Shown: in pieces, positions 22,101-31,800 of the stretch
How positions within the stretch are numbered: position 1 is the first letter of the stretch
Layout: every line of letters begins with the position of its first letter
DNA from: Phoronis australis
Lineage: Eukaryota; Phoronida; Phoronidae
Reading direction: 5' to 3'
DNA length: 64,000 nucleotides
Assembly (NCBI GenBank): GCA_002633005.1
Contig: NMRA01000160.1
Span: 593,333-657,332 of the forward strand
Position numbers and translations under genes: made by a program
The notes under the pieces: generated by a model
The model's input: only the letters and a program-made list of their open reading frames with translations
What the model was told of the DNA's origin: nothing
The model's database searches: none

Positions 22101-22956
22101 ATCTGCCATGCTCAGCTTTCAAAATGTGTCCGGCACAGACCAGAACTTGCAATAAGTTGAACGTCTTCAATGGTCATTGGCTGCGGTCATCCTCAGGATG
22201 ATGGTTTGGTGGACTTTGTCACTTGAGGAAGTTTGCTATTTACGAGAAAGTCTATATATTAGGAAAGCAGGCGACAGGGTTATGAATCGTGATGTACATG
22301 TATGACAGTAATGCATTATGTGGCGCAAAGTGCGAAACTCCATCACCTGACTGCAAGTCCATCTAACCATTATTCTGAGGATGAGCGCAACTTATAAGTA
22401 CTCGGTAGTGTCTCATGAAATTCACCGAATATTAGAACCAGTTGCATAATATTTTTGGCCCTATGAAATTGGCCATGTCAAAAAAACTTACGAACTGAAA
22501 AAGGCACTGTATAGGGCTTTAAAAACAAGTTTCACCAAATTCAAAGCGGTAATTACAGCCTTTTCACTTGCAGTTGTTTAGTTTGTCGAAGCTCAGCGAC
22601 CACGTGATAGCATTTCAGGACCGATGTTCTATTTTCAGATGCTTGTTTATCTCTTTTACTTTGTGCCATTCTACGTGATGTCATTATATGGCCTCGTGTG
22701 CCCAGGCAATAAGTGGATGATAGAGTGGTCTCTGTTACATGGTGGCGCCGCTGCTCAAGCGCAGATCTCCCACATAGGCTCGTCAATACATTCGCGCACT
22801 CCATTTCTTTTAAGAGTCTCGGAGGATTTTTCAGTGTCCATTTATTTCTGGATTATTAACGTAGCACTTTTGATCGTTCCACAGCTGATGGTTTACCGTA
22901 TCACTAGTTATCAAGATTTCTTTTTAAAAAGGCAAGAGAAAGCCAAAACCAGCTAA
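9958..22956 (+). CDS. TM6SF2: Transmembrane 6 superfamily protein (TM6SF1/2 orthologue), complete seven-exon gene
   Basis: Seen: exons 9958-10165, 11239-11440, 16153-16235, 17954-18081, 18783-18881, 21214-21306 and 22639-22956, all GT..AG with matching phases (1,2,1,0,0,0); 1,131 nt, 376 residues, almost the human TM6SF2 length. Repeated hydrophobic segments span the protein. Two EXPERA-type modules are visible: residues ~75-135 (ITDLILAL, GFMEFYL..GEPYLKTAYG, CYWDGT.H) and ~241-355 (KYEPYLNDP.AYPKVQ, then GGAAAQAQISHIGSSIHSRT). Known: TM6SF2 is an ER/ERGIC membrane protein needed for lipidation and secretion of triglyceride-rich lipoproteins; EXPERA domains occur in sterol isomerase EBP, TMEM97 and TM6SF. 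A possible ER-facing lysine-rich tail ends the protein. Which vertebrate paralogue is closer cannot be judged by eye; it is likely pro-orthologous to both. Introns carry several repeats. Confidence 0.93.
10219..10334. mobile_element. AT-rich foldback element 50 bp after the TM6SF exon 1 donor
   Basis: The left arm starts ATGTTACAACTT and the right arm ends AAGTTGTAACAT. Inside, AAGTTTTATTA / TAATAAAACTT and AATATTATTTA / TAAATAATATT also pair, so the whole 116 bp can fold into an imperfect hairpin. It looks like a small MITE; no target duplication is certain. Confidence 0.6.
10335..11238. other. Remainder of TM6SF intron 1
   Basis: AT-rich intronic DNA; nothing recognisable. Confidence 0.5.
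11239..11440 (+). CDS. TM6SF2: TM6SF exon 2 (first EXPERA module)
   Basis: I chose the acceptor GGCATTTCAG before 11239 over the CCAG at 11216 because it gives exactly the vertebrate spacing between DPLY and the FTFSSITDL motif. The exon encodes MEFYLCNGEPYLKTAYG and CYWDGTGHF, the family hallmark. Donor GTAAGC, phase 2. Confidence 0.9.
11441..16152. other. TM6SF intron 2 (4.7 kb)
   Basis: No exon seen on either strand. The open frames at 12637-13008 (minus) and 13893-14153 (plus) have no recognisable content. A 22-bp motif at 15999-16020 is repeated exactly at 24593-24614. Confidence 0.5.
15999..16020. repeat. 22-bp motif ATTAGCCATCGTGACGGGGA.., exact second copy at 24593-24614
   Basis: An identical 22-mer occurs at 24593-24614, in similar surroundings (nearby TTATAAC and AGCC motifs). 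This suggests two remnants of one dispersed element. Confidence 0.55.
16153..16235 (+). CDS. TM6SF2: TM6SF exon 3
   Basis: 83 nt between TTTATTTTATTAG and GTGAGG, phase 2 to 1. It encodes YRDVALYWIGSIGHS and a hydrophobic LLLGSLIG, aligning with the YRNFGLYWLGSF segment of the family. Confidence 0.88.
16427..16580. mobile_element. Foldback element with 44-bp perfect arms (TM6SF intron 3)
   Basis: A 44-nt arm (16452-16495) and its exact reverse complement (16509-16552) are separated by 13 nt. Weaker pairing continues out to AGTAGAA (16427) and TTCTACT-like sequence (16580). The right arm and ~80 bp beyond it are related to 53600-53730. This is a non-autonomous foldback/MITE copy that would form a very stable hairpin in pre-mRNA. 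Confidence 0.75.
17125..17400 (+). repeat. Dispersed repeat R2, copy 1
   Basis: The order GTAGGACCCCAGAAAA, ATATCTTAGAAATGGC, AACTTTCAGATACTATG, CATGAATGGTTATCAAAAAT, GAAAACTGTAACTGTT is shared with copies at 21475, 35098, 58750, 59510 and 62225 (inverse). The function is unknown. An open frame at 17120-17317 is not conserved in the other copies. Confidence 0.6.
17954..18081 (+). CDS. TM6SF2: TM6SF exon 4
   Basis: Acceptor TTTCTCTTTAG, donor GTTAGT (a weaker but acceptable donor). It encodes GNIGIKWSFLLNTPYLIIPF followed by a strongly acidic linker KEKEEEEDTK, a cytosolic loop between membrane segments. Confidence 0.88.
18783..18881 (+). CDS. TM6SF2: TM6SF exon 5
   Basis: 99 nt, phase 0 at both ends; acceptor TTTAATTGCAG, donor GTGAGG. 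It encodes RRPVDLLLACYLVGALLTAV then LRGL, aligning with the RPADLALVIYLILAGF..FRGL segment of human TM6SF2. Confidence 0.88.
18982..20768 (+). mobile_element. Helitron-like candidate element with ~150-bp internal tandem periodicity (TM6SF intron 5)
   Basis: One end carries a perfect hairpin (CCCACATA-TTTTA-TATGTGGG, 18997-19017). The other carries a short palindrome AACGC-TCC-GCGTT followed by GCTCTTGT (20748-20768). Between them the phrase CTAGTGGC or a close variant recurs about every 150 bp (near 19170, 19313, 19472, 19622, 19767, 19935, 20085, 20230, 20390, 20530, 20675), arranged in ~455-bp higher-order units that each begin GTATCTCCTAA. The same two ends bound an inverted copy at 28934-30470, which defines the element. 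No ORF. A core of ~150-bp tandem repeats plus a 3' palindrome resembles Helentron-associated elements (DINE-1/HINE, oyster pearl); that assignment is inference. Confidence 0.65.
21025..21219 (+). repeat. Tandem duplication of the TM6SF exon 6 acceptor region
   Basis: 21025-21092 and 21142-21219 share TTTTTGAACCACCCTGTATTTT, then CCTGTAA, GTTAATTC and finally an AG followed by GCAGTG. The second copy contains the real exon 6 acceptor. The first ends in TTGCAG|GCAGTG at 21086-21087, a potential decoy acceptor. Confidence 0.7.
21214..21306 (+). CDS. TM6SF2: TM6SF exon 6
   Basis: 93 nt, phase 0 at both ends; acceptor GTTCATTTTAG, donor GTAATT. It encodes KVYSEKYEPYLNDPSAYPKV, a highly conserved TM6SF signature. 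The acceptor region is locally duplicated upstream (see 21025-21219). Confidence 0.9.
21475..21750 (+). repeat. Dispersed repeat R2, copy 2
   Basis: Shares GGGACCCTACAGAAATGGCC, GTATCTCAGAAATGACC, AACTTTCAGATACTATG, GCATGAGGGGTTATCAAAAA and AGAAAATTGTGAAAGTG with copy 1, in the same order. It lies in TM6SF intron 6. Confidence 0.6.
22639..22956 (+). CDS. TM6SF2: TM6SF exon 7 (terminal)
   Basis: The acceptor is TATTTTCAG; the exon starts MLVYLFYFVPFYV, continues through ISHIGSSIHSRTPFLLRV and a last membrane segment, and ends in a lysine-rich tail before TAA at 22954-22956. Confidence 0.92.
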   Translation: MLVYLFYFVPFYVMSLYGLVCPGNKWMIEWSLLHGGAAAQAQISHIGSSIHSRTPFLLRVSEDFSVSIYFWIINVALLIVPQLMVYRITSYQDFFLKRQEKAKTS

Positions 22957-23821
22957 ATGGTTTCAATTGATGATGTCATTATTGTATTAACTATTCTAGT
23001 CTGTGCGTTGCTGTCAACCTTAATACTGGGGCAGTTTAGTTATGTGCCTAAGCATTCCAGTCAAGGGTCTCGTACTGGCTTGCTTGAGATTGCTAGAGAT
23101 AATGGAATTTTTGAAAATTACACTTCAGATCACAAACCTTAACGAAAATACTAAGAGTTGAGTTGATATAACAGTCACCCTTACTGTGAAGGATGCAGTC
23201 TGCTTTGATGTCAGACATATTGCTTTGCTGTCTTTATGTAGGCTCATCACTGATTGGTTCACTGAGACTTAACTTACTCTACTTGCCAACAGGTGGCCTC
23301 GAGCTTGTAGGACCACTCAGTGCTAATACTAGTGTTTGTATGTTTTGAACTGTATACTTGTTTAAGAGAATTGTTAAAAATTTGAAATTCTGGAATTCCT
23401 TAGAATGTAAAAATATTGCATTAGGGCGTGAGATTGAACTTGAATGTGTAAGACTCCTGTGAGATGCACGAGACTTGAGTACCTTTGACTTGGACCACTT
23501 TCTTAAAATTGGTGTTTGCGTTCTTTGGCTTGAAGCGATATCTGGGGCTCGGAAAGACCTCTGGGTGATGGTTCATTTTGCTTTAATCTATGGTAGGTTT
23601 AGTTGTGAATTTGCTTGACGGAGCTCATCATTTGTTAATGTTCGTAAACAACTAGACCTATTTTGTAGCCTGGAATAAGAGTTCTATTTAGTACCCAAAA
23701 CGTCGATAATCAAGGGAACAAGCATTTTGACTTCAAAAAAATATTCCAATTTTGCATATTGTTCTTGTGTTATGCCTCAAATTGCTACAGATATTGTAAT
23801 TTGGTGAAATTAAGTAATCAA

Positions 23822-23827
23822 AATAAA
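23822..23827 (+). terminator. TM6SF2: Candidate TM6SF poly(A) signal
   Basis: AATAAA 866 nt after the TM6SF stop, before repeat-derived sequence begins near 23880. A 3' UTR of about 0.9 kb would result. Confidence 0.45.
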
Positions 23828-23879
23828 CTCATTCTGGCATTATTGAGTGTACAAGATAGTAGTACAATGGGACGTCTCA

Positions 23880-24397
23880 TTTTTCTCATTCAAGCTCCTT
23901 GACGGATTTTTATGAAATGTGGTAATTATTTTCCTATTAAAAATATGCCATGTTCCCGTTTTCGGATGGATTTGACGTATTTTGGGCCATCTAGCGTCTG
24001 CCCCTCTGTTAGCCAAATCTCTCTATGTATGATTGTGGATAGTGGCATATGTGTTCTTAGTATGAAGAGGACAGTTAACGGTGATTTTCCGACTTCCAAC
24101 TACTGTGGCACCACCTAGTGGCAGTTTGGCAGTTGTTTTTTTGCCCATACCCCCTAGTTGCAATTTCGTTTTTTTTCTCATTTTTCTCCGTTTCTCTGAA
24201 GTTCCTTGACGGATTTTTCTGATATTTGGTAAATAGCTTTCTATTAAAAAAGTGATGACATGTTCCGGTTTTTGGATGTATTCGACTTATTTTGCGCCAT
24301 CTAGTGCCCATTTCTGTAATACAAATAAACACCCTAGAAGCACACTGTTTGGGGGTGCCTTCATTGGCACATTTCAATGCTCCGCGTTACTCTTGTA
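23880..24397 (+). mobile_element. Truncated copy of the ~150-bp-periodic element
   Basis: It contains CTCCTTGACGGATTTTTATG twice in altered form, CTAGTGGC-like phrases and GGATGGATTTGACGTATTTTG. It ends with AATGCTCCGCGTTACTCTTGT, matching the right end of 18982-20768. The hairpin end is missing. Confidence 0.6.
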
Positions 24398-24429
24398 TAC
24401 ATTTACCTCAGTCTACATTTTTGGATTTT

Positions 24430-24625
24430 CATAATTGTCTCGATGACACCTTCCCACTTTCAGATGGATTTACTAGTATTGCTCCCTCTAGTGAGAATGT
24501 TTAAAATAGTAATCATCCCATGTATCAATGCTGTATGTGATGCACACAGTGGGCACACATCAACGCACTGCATAACTCTCGTTGTTAACAAAATTAGCCA
24601 TCGTGACGGGGAAACTAATTTTGTC
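24430..24625 (+). repeat. Diverged related repeat with 22-bp motif
   Basis: CAGATGGATTTACTAGTATTG, CCCTCTAGTGAGAATG, GGGCACACATCAACGCACTGC and ACTCTCGTTGTTA parallel the right end of the periodic element in degraded form. They are followed by a small stem (CAAAATTAG .. CTAATTTTG) around the 22-mer that also occurs at 15999. Confidence 0.4.
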
Positions 24626-25426
24626 ATGCACTGTACCATATCTTTTATATATACGACAACCGGCTACAGTTATAACAATAATGTAATATATGCATACATA
24701 CAACAAACAAATGAACCAGGTTTTAACACATAAAATACAAAATTTGTTACAAAATTTGTTACAAAATTTAACATCAAATTAGGTGAATTTTAGTATGACA
24801 AAATATTACACCGAAGCTAACTAAAACACTGTGTGAATCTTTGATTGCCTACAATACTAAACTTGCAATACCTGGTTGCTTTAAATTTTACTGGAAGCTC
24901 CAAATGATTCACAATTTAAGTATTACAATCCTCGTTAGACTCGTGATATTCTATATTCAACATGAGTAGCATGGTTTTGTCTTTTGCCGATTCACTACTG
25001 AATAACACTGAGCAACAAATTTCATACAATCCTTTTGAGGGAAAAAAGGCTAAATGCATAAGATGATGCTACATTTCTGTCCCCAAGCAAAGCAGCTGCT
25101 TAGATCATGTGTCATGAGCGACGTCCCACTGTTCTATGGTGCTGAGATACCACAGGATGTCTCGGACCATTGGCAGTAGCAACTACACACCTCAGTCGAG
25201 GACAGGCAAGCGACAGCGACCTCTGGTGTTTGTCCCTGTAGAATGTTCATCACCAAGTACCGAGACAAGTTCAGACACGTAACTAACAACCATAGAACAA
25301 ACTCCCCTAATTTTCCAAAATTTCACTTCAAGACGCCCACAATCGGCTATTCTTACACAGTTTAGGTTTTCGGTTCTATGAAAATCAAAGCACCGTAATC
25401 TTGCTAATGCACACTTCAGCTCCTAA
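24626..25426. other. Intergenic, no feature recognised
   Basis: AT-rich sequence between the diverged repeat and the tandem duplication. Short direct repeats of ACAAAATTTGTTACAAAATT at 24738-24775 are the only structure seen. Confidence 0.4.
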
Positions 25427-27784
25427 AATAAGGCAATTAGGTTGTGGCGGTCCAATCAGCAATGTCATCAAATGTGTTTTAGCCCTCCAGTTACATCATT
25501 TTGTTCAATATCAATTTGTCTCTAGGCCTAATGATCAACTTCTACCAATGAATATACATTTTGTTAGAGATTAAAAGTTAGGATGGGAAACTTGTGCTTA
25601 AAGCTTACATAAAAAGATCAGGATGAGCAAATGACAATAACATACCTCACGACCAGTCCTGACATGACAGGCCATCAGATAAATCAGATCTAATATTAAC
25701 CAATAATTCTGATATGATAACCACAAAAGAAAACTTTACGACATTAACAGAGAATACTTTCAGAACTTATAAATAATCGGTGAAAATATTCAGTAGATAG
25801 TTTGTATTTTGGAATTATTTTACTAAAATTTCCGTAGCAGTTGAGATGAATGACAGTATTATCTAAAAAACTGTTTATGGTTACAATGCAACACCATCTA
25901 GTGGATGGACTTAAAACAAATGATTCGGTTTTTATTTCATATTGCAATCAACCCACATCTAAATCAGCTTCATACAATTATACAACCGTCAAATACGAAG
26001 CATTCACACATAAAGTCAACATGCATCTTAAAGAACTGTTCTTCAAATTGCCTAATAATTTAAATTCTTAGAAACAATTCAACGTATTGAACACACGATT
26101 TGCAGTAAACATCACTCACAAATTTCACTATTAGCACCGAAGAAAACCAGGTACGAATCAAACAACCCAAGAACTGAGAGTGTGCAAGGACACAGTTTCC
26201 AGTAAAGCAAATATGCACGACCACCAGGAACTCCAGATTGGCCTAGTCAACTCAAATATGGGTACATCTGATGAGACTCGTACCAGATACCAACGGTTAA
26301 AGGATAATAAAAGGTAGTTGTTGATACATCCAGGAAAGTTCATTGTATTCGAATTAAATCTGGTCTGATGGACTACTTGTTCATCAAATCCCTTAATCCC
26401 TCACAAGGTGGAGCTCAGTACAAAGTGTCGTCTGCTTGGGATGAGAGGATGCGTGACGTTGCTAACCTAACGAGATCTTGAGAAGGCAAGAGACGATTCC
26501 CGCCAATCTTCAGTACCATATTTAGAAGGTAAGAGACGATTCCCGCCAATCTTCAGTACCATATTTAGAAGGCAATTGACGATTCCCGCCAATCTTCAGT
26601 ACCATATTTAGAAGGTAAGAGACGATTCCCGCCAATCTTCAGTACCATATTTAGAAGGCAAGAGACGATTCCCNAATAAGGCAATTAGCTTGTGGCGGTC
26701 CAATCAGCAATGTCATCAAATGTGTTTTAGCCCTCCAGTTACAGCATTTTGCTCAATATCAATTTATCTCTAGGCCTAATGACCAACTTCTACCAACGAA
26801 TATACATTTTGTTAGAGATTAAAAGTTAGGATGGGAAACTTGTGCTTAAAGCTTACATAAAAAGATCAGGATGAGCAAATGACAATAATATACCTCACGA
26901 CCATTCCTGGCATGACAGGCCATCAGGTAAATCAGATCTAATATTAACCAATAATTCTGATATGATAACCACAAAAGAAAACCATACGACATTAACAGAG
27001 AATACTTTCAGAACTTATAAATAATCGGTGAAAATATTCAGTAGATAATTATGATTAGTTTGTCCGTTGGAATTATTTTAGTAAAATTTCCGTAGCAGTT
27101 AAGATAAATGACAGTATTATCTAAAAAACTGTTTATAGTTACAATGCAACACCATCTAGTGGATGGACTTAAAACAAACGATTCGGTTTTTATTTCATAT
27201 TGCAATCAACCCACATCTAAATCAGCTTCATACAATTATACAACCGTCAAATACGAAGCATTCACACATAAAGTCAACATGCATCTTAAAGAACTGTTTT
27301 TCAAATTGCCTAATAGTTTAAATTCTTAGAAATAATTCAACGTATTGAACACACGATTTGCAGTAAACATCACTCACAAATTTCACTATTAGTACCGAAG
27401 AAAACCAGGTACGAATCAAACAACCCAAGAACTGAGAGTGAGCAAGGACACAGTTTCCAGTAAAGCAAATATGCACGACCACCAGGAAATCCAGATTGGC
27501 CTAGTCGACTCAAATATGGGTATATCTGATGAGACTCGTACCAGATACCAACGGTTAAAGCATAATAAAAGGTAGTTGTTGATACATCCAGGAAAGTTCA
27601 TTGTATTCAAATTAAATCTCGTCTGATGGACTACTTGTTCATCAAATCCCTTAATCCCTCACAAGGTGGAGCTCAGTACAAAGTGCCGTCTGCTTGGGAT
27701 GAGAGGATGCGTGACGTTGCTAACCTAACGAGATCTTGAGAAGGCAAGAGACGATTCCCGCCAATCTTCAGTACCATCTTCCCT
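25427..27784. repeat. 1.25-kb tandem segmental duplication
   Basis: Copy 1 begins AATAAGGCAATTAG at 25427 and copy 2 with the same words at 26675, directly after a single N (26674). The copies stay nearly identical for about 1.05 kb, through GAGATCTTGAGAAGGCAAGAGACG (26473 and 27731), with a few substitutions and an ~10-bp insertion. A 73-codon frame (25850-26071 and 27108-27329) is preserved but has no recognisable domain; conservation follows from recent duplication. The N at the junction means collapse or a haplotype artefact cannot be excluded. Confidence 0.8.
26482..26673. repeat. 43-bp minisatellite, about 4.5 copies
   Basis: The unit GAAGG(C/T)AAGAGACGATTC.. through CAGTACCATATTTA repeats at a 43-bp step. 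One unit has CAATTGACG instead of CAAGAGACG. The second duplication copy holds only one unit (near 27740-27778), so the array expanded in, or was lost from, one copy. Confidence 0.8.
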
Positions 27785-28702
27785 TTGAAGGAGGCGTGAT
27801 GTCCACGAGTTGCTAGGAATTTAAGTTTTGGAAGTAGTCCAGCAGACCAGATTTAATTCGAATACGACATAGCAACACTAAGTACTATGCTTATGGTGAC
27901 CCACAAACATGCAACTTTAAATTAAATATATAAGACGTTAAGAGACGATTCAACGTGTCAAAACTGCCACTTCCACTATGGATTAGTACAACCAATGACA
28001 ACTGCACAATGAATTATTTCTTTCAACAGATGTGGAATCAAATTGAAACTTGACATTGAACTTTTTACGGGTTAAATGAAAACTGCATATGTGCGCATGT
28101 GAGTCGAAGTTTGTGGGATAACCTTTCTTCTTGAAACATGTTGATTGCAAAGAAGTTTTGTTCACTGCAAATGAATAATTTCCCACAATCCACTGCACGT
28201 CAATTGAAATACATGCGCGTTCCAACACAATATCAACCCTATGTAGTTGTCAGCCTTGGGGTGCACGCGCAACATTGCTCTTATCAATGCCATATTTTCT
28301 GTCCAGATATTTTGAGGAATGGGTGAGGGACAGGTGCGTAAGACTGATGTACAATTCACCTCCAGACAACTAGATGCTGTGTCGTTGCTGCCCGTGATCG
28401 TACAAAGGTCGGTTGGTATGGTAAAATCTTACGAATCTGGGACAAACTATGGCCAAGAAAGGAAATTTTAATAAAAGATAAATGGCAACAGGTTAATACT
28501 TTTATGCTCTTATCGAGTTCCTATCCACAGTTACCATTCAACTATATTTTGGAAACATTGTTGACAATCGCAATCAAATTATGTTTAGCTCTCGAAAAAT
28601 GGTCCGTTTAAGCAACTATTTTTGTTCAGAATTGGTGAGATTTTACCATACAATCAGGTGTGAAATTGCTTAAAAAATCGAGTCATCATCCACAAGTCGA
28701 GT
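27785..28702. other. Intergenic region 3' of the SHB-like gene
   Basis: Near 27847-27869 the sequence ACCAGATTTAATTCGAATA is the inverse of 26345-26366 in duplication copy 1. No coding exon is seen. No canonical AATAAA was found on the minus strand just past the SHB-like stop codon. Confidence 0.4.
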
Positions 28703-28886
28703 TCATAGCATCTCGTAGATGATTGGATGAAGAAGGAGCATGTGATCGGCCCCCTTGATGTTCAACTTATTTATGGTGTAGTGGTGAATCATTTGAGGAA
28801 TAGTATCAAAGGGCTGGCTGGCCTGACCGAGTATGTACTTATTTGCCCTGAATAGCACTTTCATGTGAATGAAGCCGGCTGCCCCT
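28703..28886 (-). CDS. SHB: SHB-like exon 8 (SH2 domain, C-terminal half, stop)
   Basis: The acceptor is TTCAATTTCAG; 184 nt with TGA at 28703-28705. It encodes [44 protein letters not shown], matching the C-terminal end of SHB, SHF and SHE, which also stop just after the SH2 domain. Confidence 0.93.
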
Positions 28887-31800
28887 CTGAAATTGAAGAA
28901 AATACTGTGACAGATATCCGTCAAAAATCAAGAACAAGAGCAACGCAGAGCGTTGAAATGCGCCCATGAATGCATCGCAAATGGTGTGCTTCTCGGGGTG
29001 TTTATTTGTGTCATAAAAAGACCACTAGATGGTGCAAAATACTTCGAATCCATCAAAAAATGGGAAAATGTCACCATTTTTTAACAGAAAGTTACTTACC
29101 ACATTTCATGAAAATCCGTCAAGGCACTTCAAAGAAACAGAGAAAAACGGTCCGTAAAAAATGAAATTGTCACTAGGGGGCACAGTGTTCATCAGATCGG
29201 TCTGAAAGTCGTCATCTTCCGTTGTTAACTTCATATAAATGCACGTGCTAAATTTAAGATTCTGCTTAGGAGATACAGGTATGGGCGCAAAAAAAAACAG
29301 TGGTGAATTTTGGGGGGGCAAGGGGGCCATGGCCCAGATACCATTTGGTAGTTCGGGGTGGCAATTGCTGACTGGCATATGCGTGCAACCAGGGGGCTCG
29401 GGAGGCGAATGCATAGGCCTTGAACAAATCTCGGTACCGCTTTTTTAGTAATAAGGTCCACAAACCCAAAAATGCGAGGCCTCTGCACCCCTACATTTTA
29501 GGGTGGGCGCGCGCATATGGCGAAACTGGTTATTCCTGTGCCCTGGCCCCCCTAACTAAAAATCATGGATCCGCCCCTGAAAACTGCCACTGAGAGGCGC
29601 CACAGTAGTCAAAGTCGTCGGAAAATCATCGCCAATCGTCTTTTTCATAGTAAGAACATAGATTACGAGCCAATTTCCACAATCATCCTTAGAGTGGTTT
29701 GGTTGACGGAGGGACGGATGCCAAAAATAGACTCGATAACAACAAAAATGGCCGCTAGGTGGCGCAAAATACCTTAAATCAATCTGAAAATGAATGGTTA
29801 GCATCACCTCACTAATAGATATCTGCCAAATTTTTTGGAAATCCATTTAAGACTTTTGAAGATTCAGCGGTAAACGTAAAAAGCTAAAATTGCCAGTAGG
29901 GACACACCGGTAGTCCCATCTGTCCGAAAGTCTTCGTCATCCGTTGTCAACTTCATATAAATACATTTGCTAAACTTAATGATCCTATAGAGTGTTTAGG
30001 AGATACAGCCATGGGTGCAAAAACAAACAAAACTACCACCAGGAGGCGCCACAATAGTCAAAGTGGTCTGAAAATCATCGTCCTCTTCATAGTAAGAACA
30101 TAGTACATGGAAATTTTCGCAATCCTTCTTAGAGACGCGCAAGTAGAAGGCACAAAATGCCTCAGATCCACCCGAAAAAGGGAAGATAACGTCACCTCAT
30201 TAATAGATGCCTATGAGCCAAATTTATGAAAATTGGTTGAGGACCTTCGAAGATACAGAAGCAAACAAAAAACTAAAATTGCCACTAGGGGGCAAAGCAG
30301 TATTCAAGTCAGTCCGAAACTCGTCGCCCTCTATCTTCAACCCCATAGGAACACACCTGCCAAAATTTCAGTAAGATCCTGCAAGGGGCTTAGGAGATAC
30401 AGCTGCAGACGCCCAGACAGAGATGACGGCAATATGCACCCACATAAAATATGTGGGTGCATAAAAAGCAGAGGAATGATTAAGAAATACATGGCTACAG
30501 ATCAATGGACCCACTGGGCCTCAAATCTGTCAGTCAATTTAGAGCACCTATGGATCACGTTAATATTTTCTGTCCCTTTTCCAATCGAATTTTGGGGGGC
30601 AGCATTTTAATACGGGCAAATTCGTGTGTTACCTTAATATGTTAAATAATTAGTGATCTGCCTAAACAGCTAATGTCGTTTCAATTTAACCAAACACATA
30701 AATCCATACACACCGCGCTAGTTAACATATCGTTAACACTCGTTTTGGTCACCGACATAAACTGTGATCAACTGCTCAACGTTGTTGTTATTCAAGACAA
30801 AATCAAACTGGCCTAGTTGTGATAAAAATTTTAGTGCACCCGCAGTGCACAACTGAGCAAGCACAATGCATCAATGAAAAGTTTTACGAGCAAATGACAT
30901 GGGCTACTCTAAATCCGCCACTATATTTTACATTGAATTTCAGAGATAAAATTGTAACCAGGGATGAAACAGGAAAATTAAAACATTAACAGTTCAAGAG
31001 CGAAATTCTTATACAGTATTACCAAAATATCGACTTCTGCTAAAATAACACCATTTTTAGGTAACTGCCAAATGTCACTATTGACCTATCGCCAGGATTT
31101 TGAGTGACGGCTGAACTGACCAACGTAGCATTCTTAGGTGGTAATGGTCGCCGGTGGCTGACCGAAAGTAAGCCAATTTTCTCAGCTATATACAAAAAAC
31201 TTCACTCTTAAATTGTGAATCCAACAAACTTATTTGGTGACCAACAGTTCACGTTAAACAACAAATAATAAAAGTGTAACCTAATCCATGGACTTTAAGC
31301 ATTCTGCTCCAAGTGATCTGGGATCTGTTATACGAAAAATGACTTGAGACTTAACACAGAAATTTGATCATGCGCTCTTCAAAACTATTTCATAAAAATA
31401 ATGAAATGTCACGCGAGTGAAAGTGCAAAGTCTCTGAGAATATGCACAGAAATGTTAGATACCAAGATAATTTCAATAAATCATTTCCAGACTGCAATGC
31501 GCTCACAATTACTTCATTGGGTAAACACCAAATTTCTGTCTTTAGTCTCCATTCACTTTCATGAAACAGACTCTTGGACTTTAAGCCACCAATACCTGTG
31601 ATCGTGAATATGAACAAAACGAGGCCAAGTTTGTTTCATTATCCTCAAGCCATTAGGTTTTGACAAGTCACTTACAGGAGTCCCAGATTTTGAGAACCAG
31701 TTCAACGCTCGTTATTCAGCACAGAAAACTGGCTCACAAAATGTGGACCCAATGCAACTGACTGTTACCTTTTGATACCTACTTTAGAGATAAAGAGAAG

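Noticed and set aside
25850-27329. 73-codon frame preserved in both copies of the tandem duplication
   Set aside because: The surrounding non-coding sequence is equally conserved, so conservation reflects recent duplication, not selection on protein.
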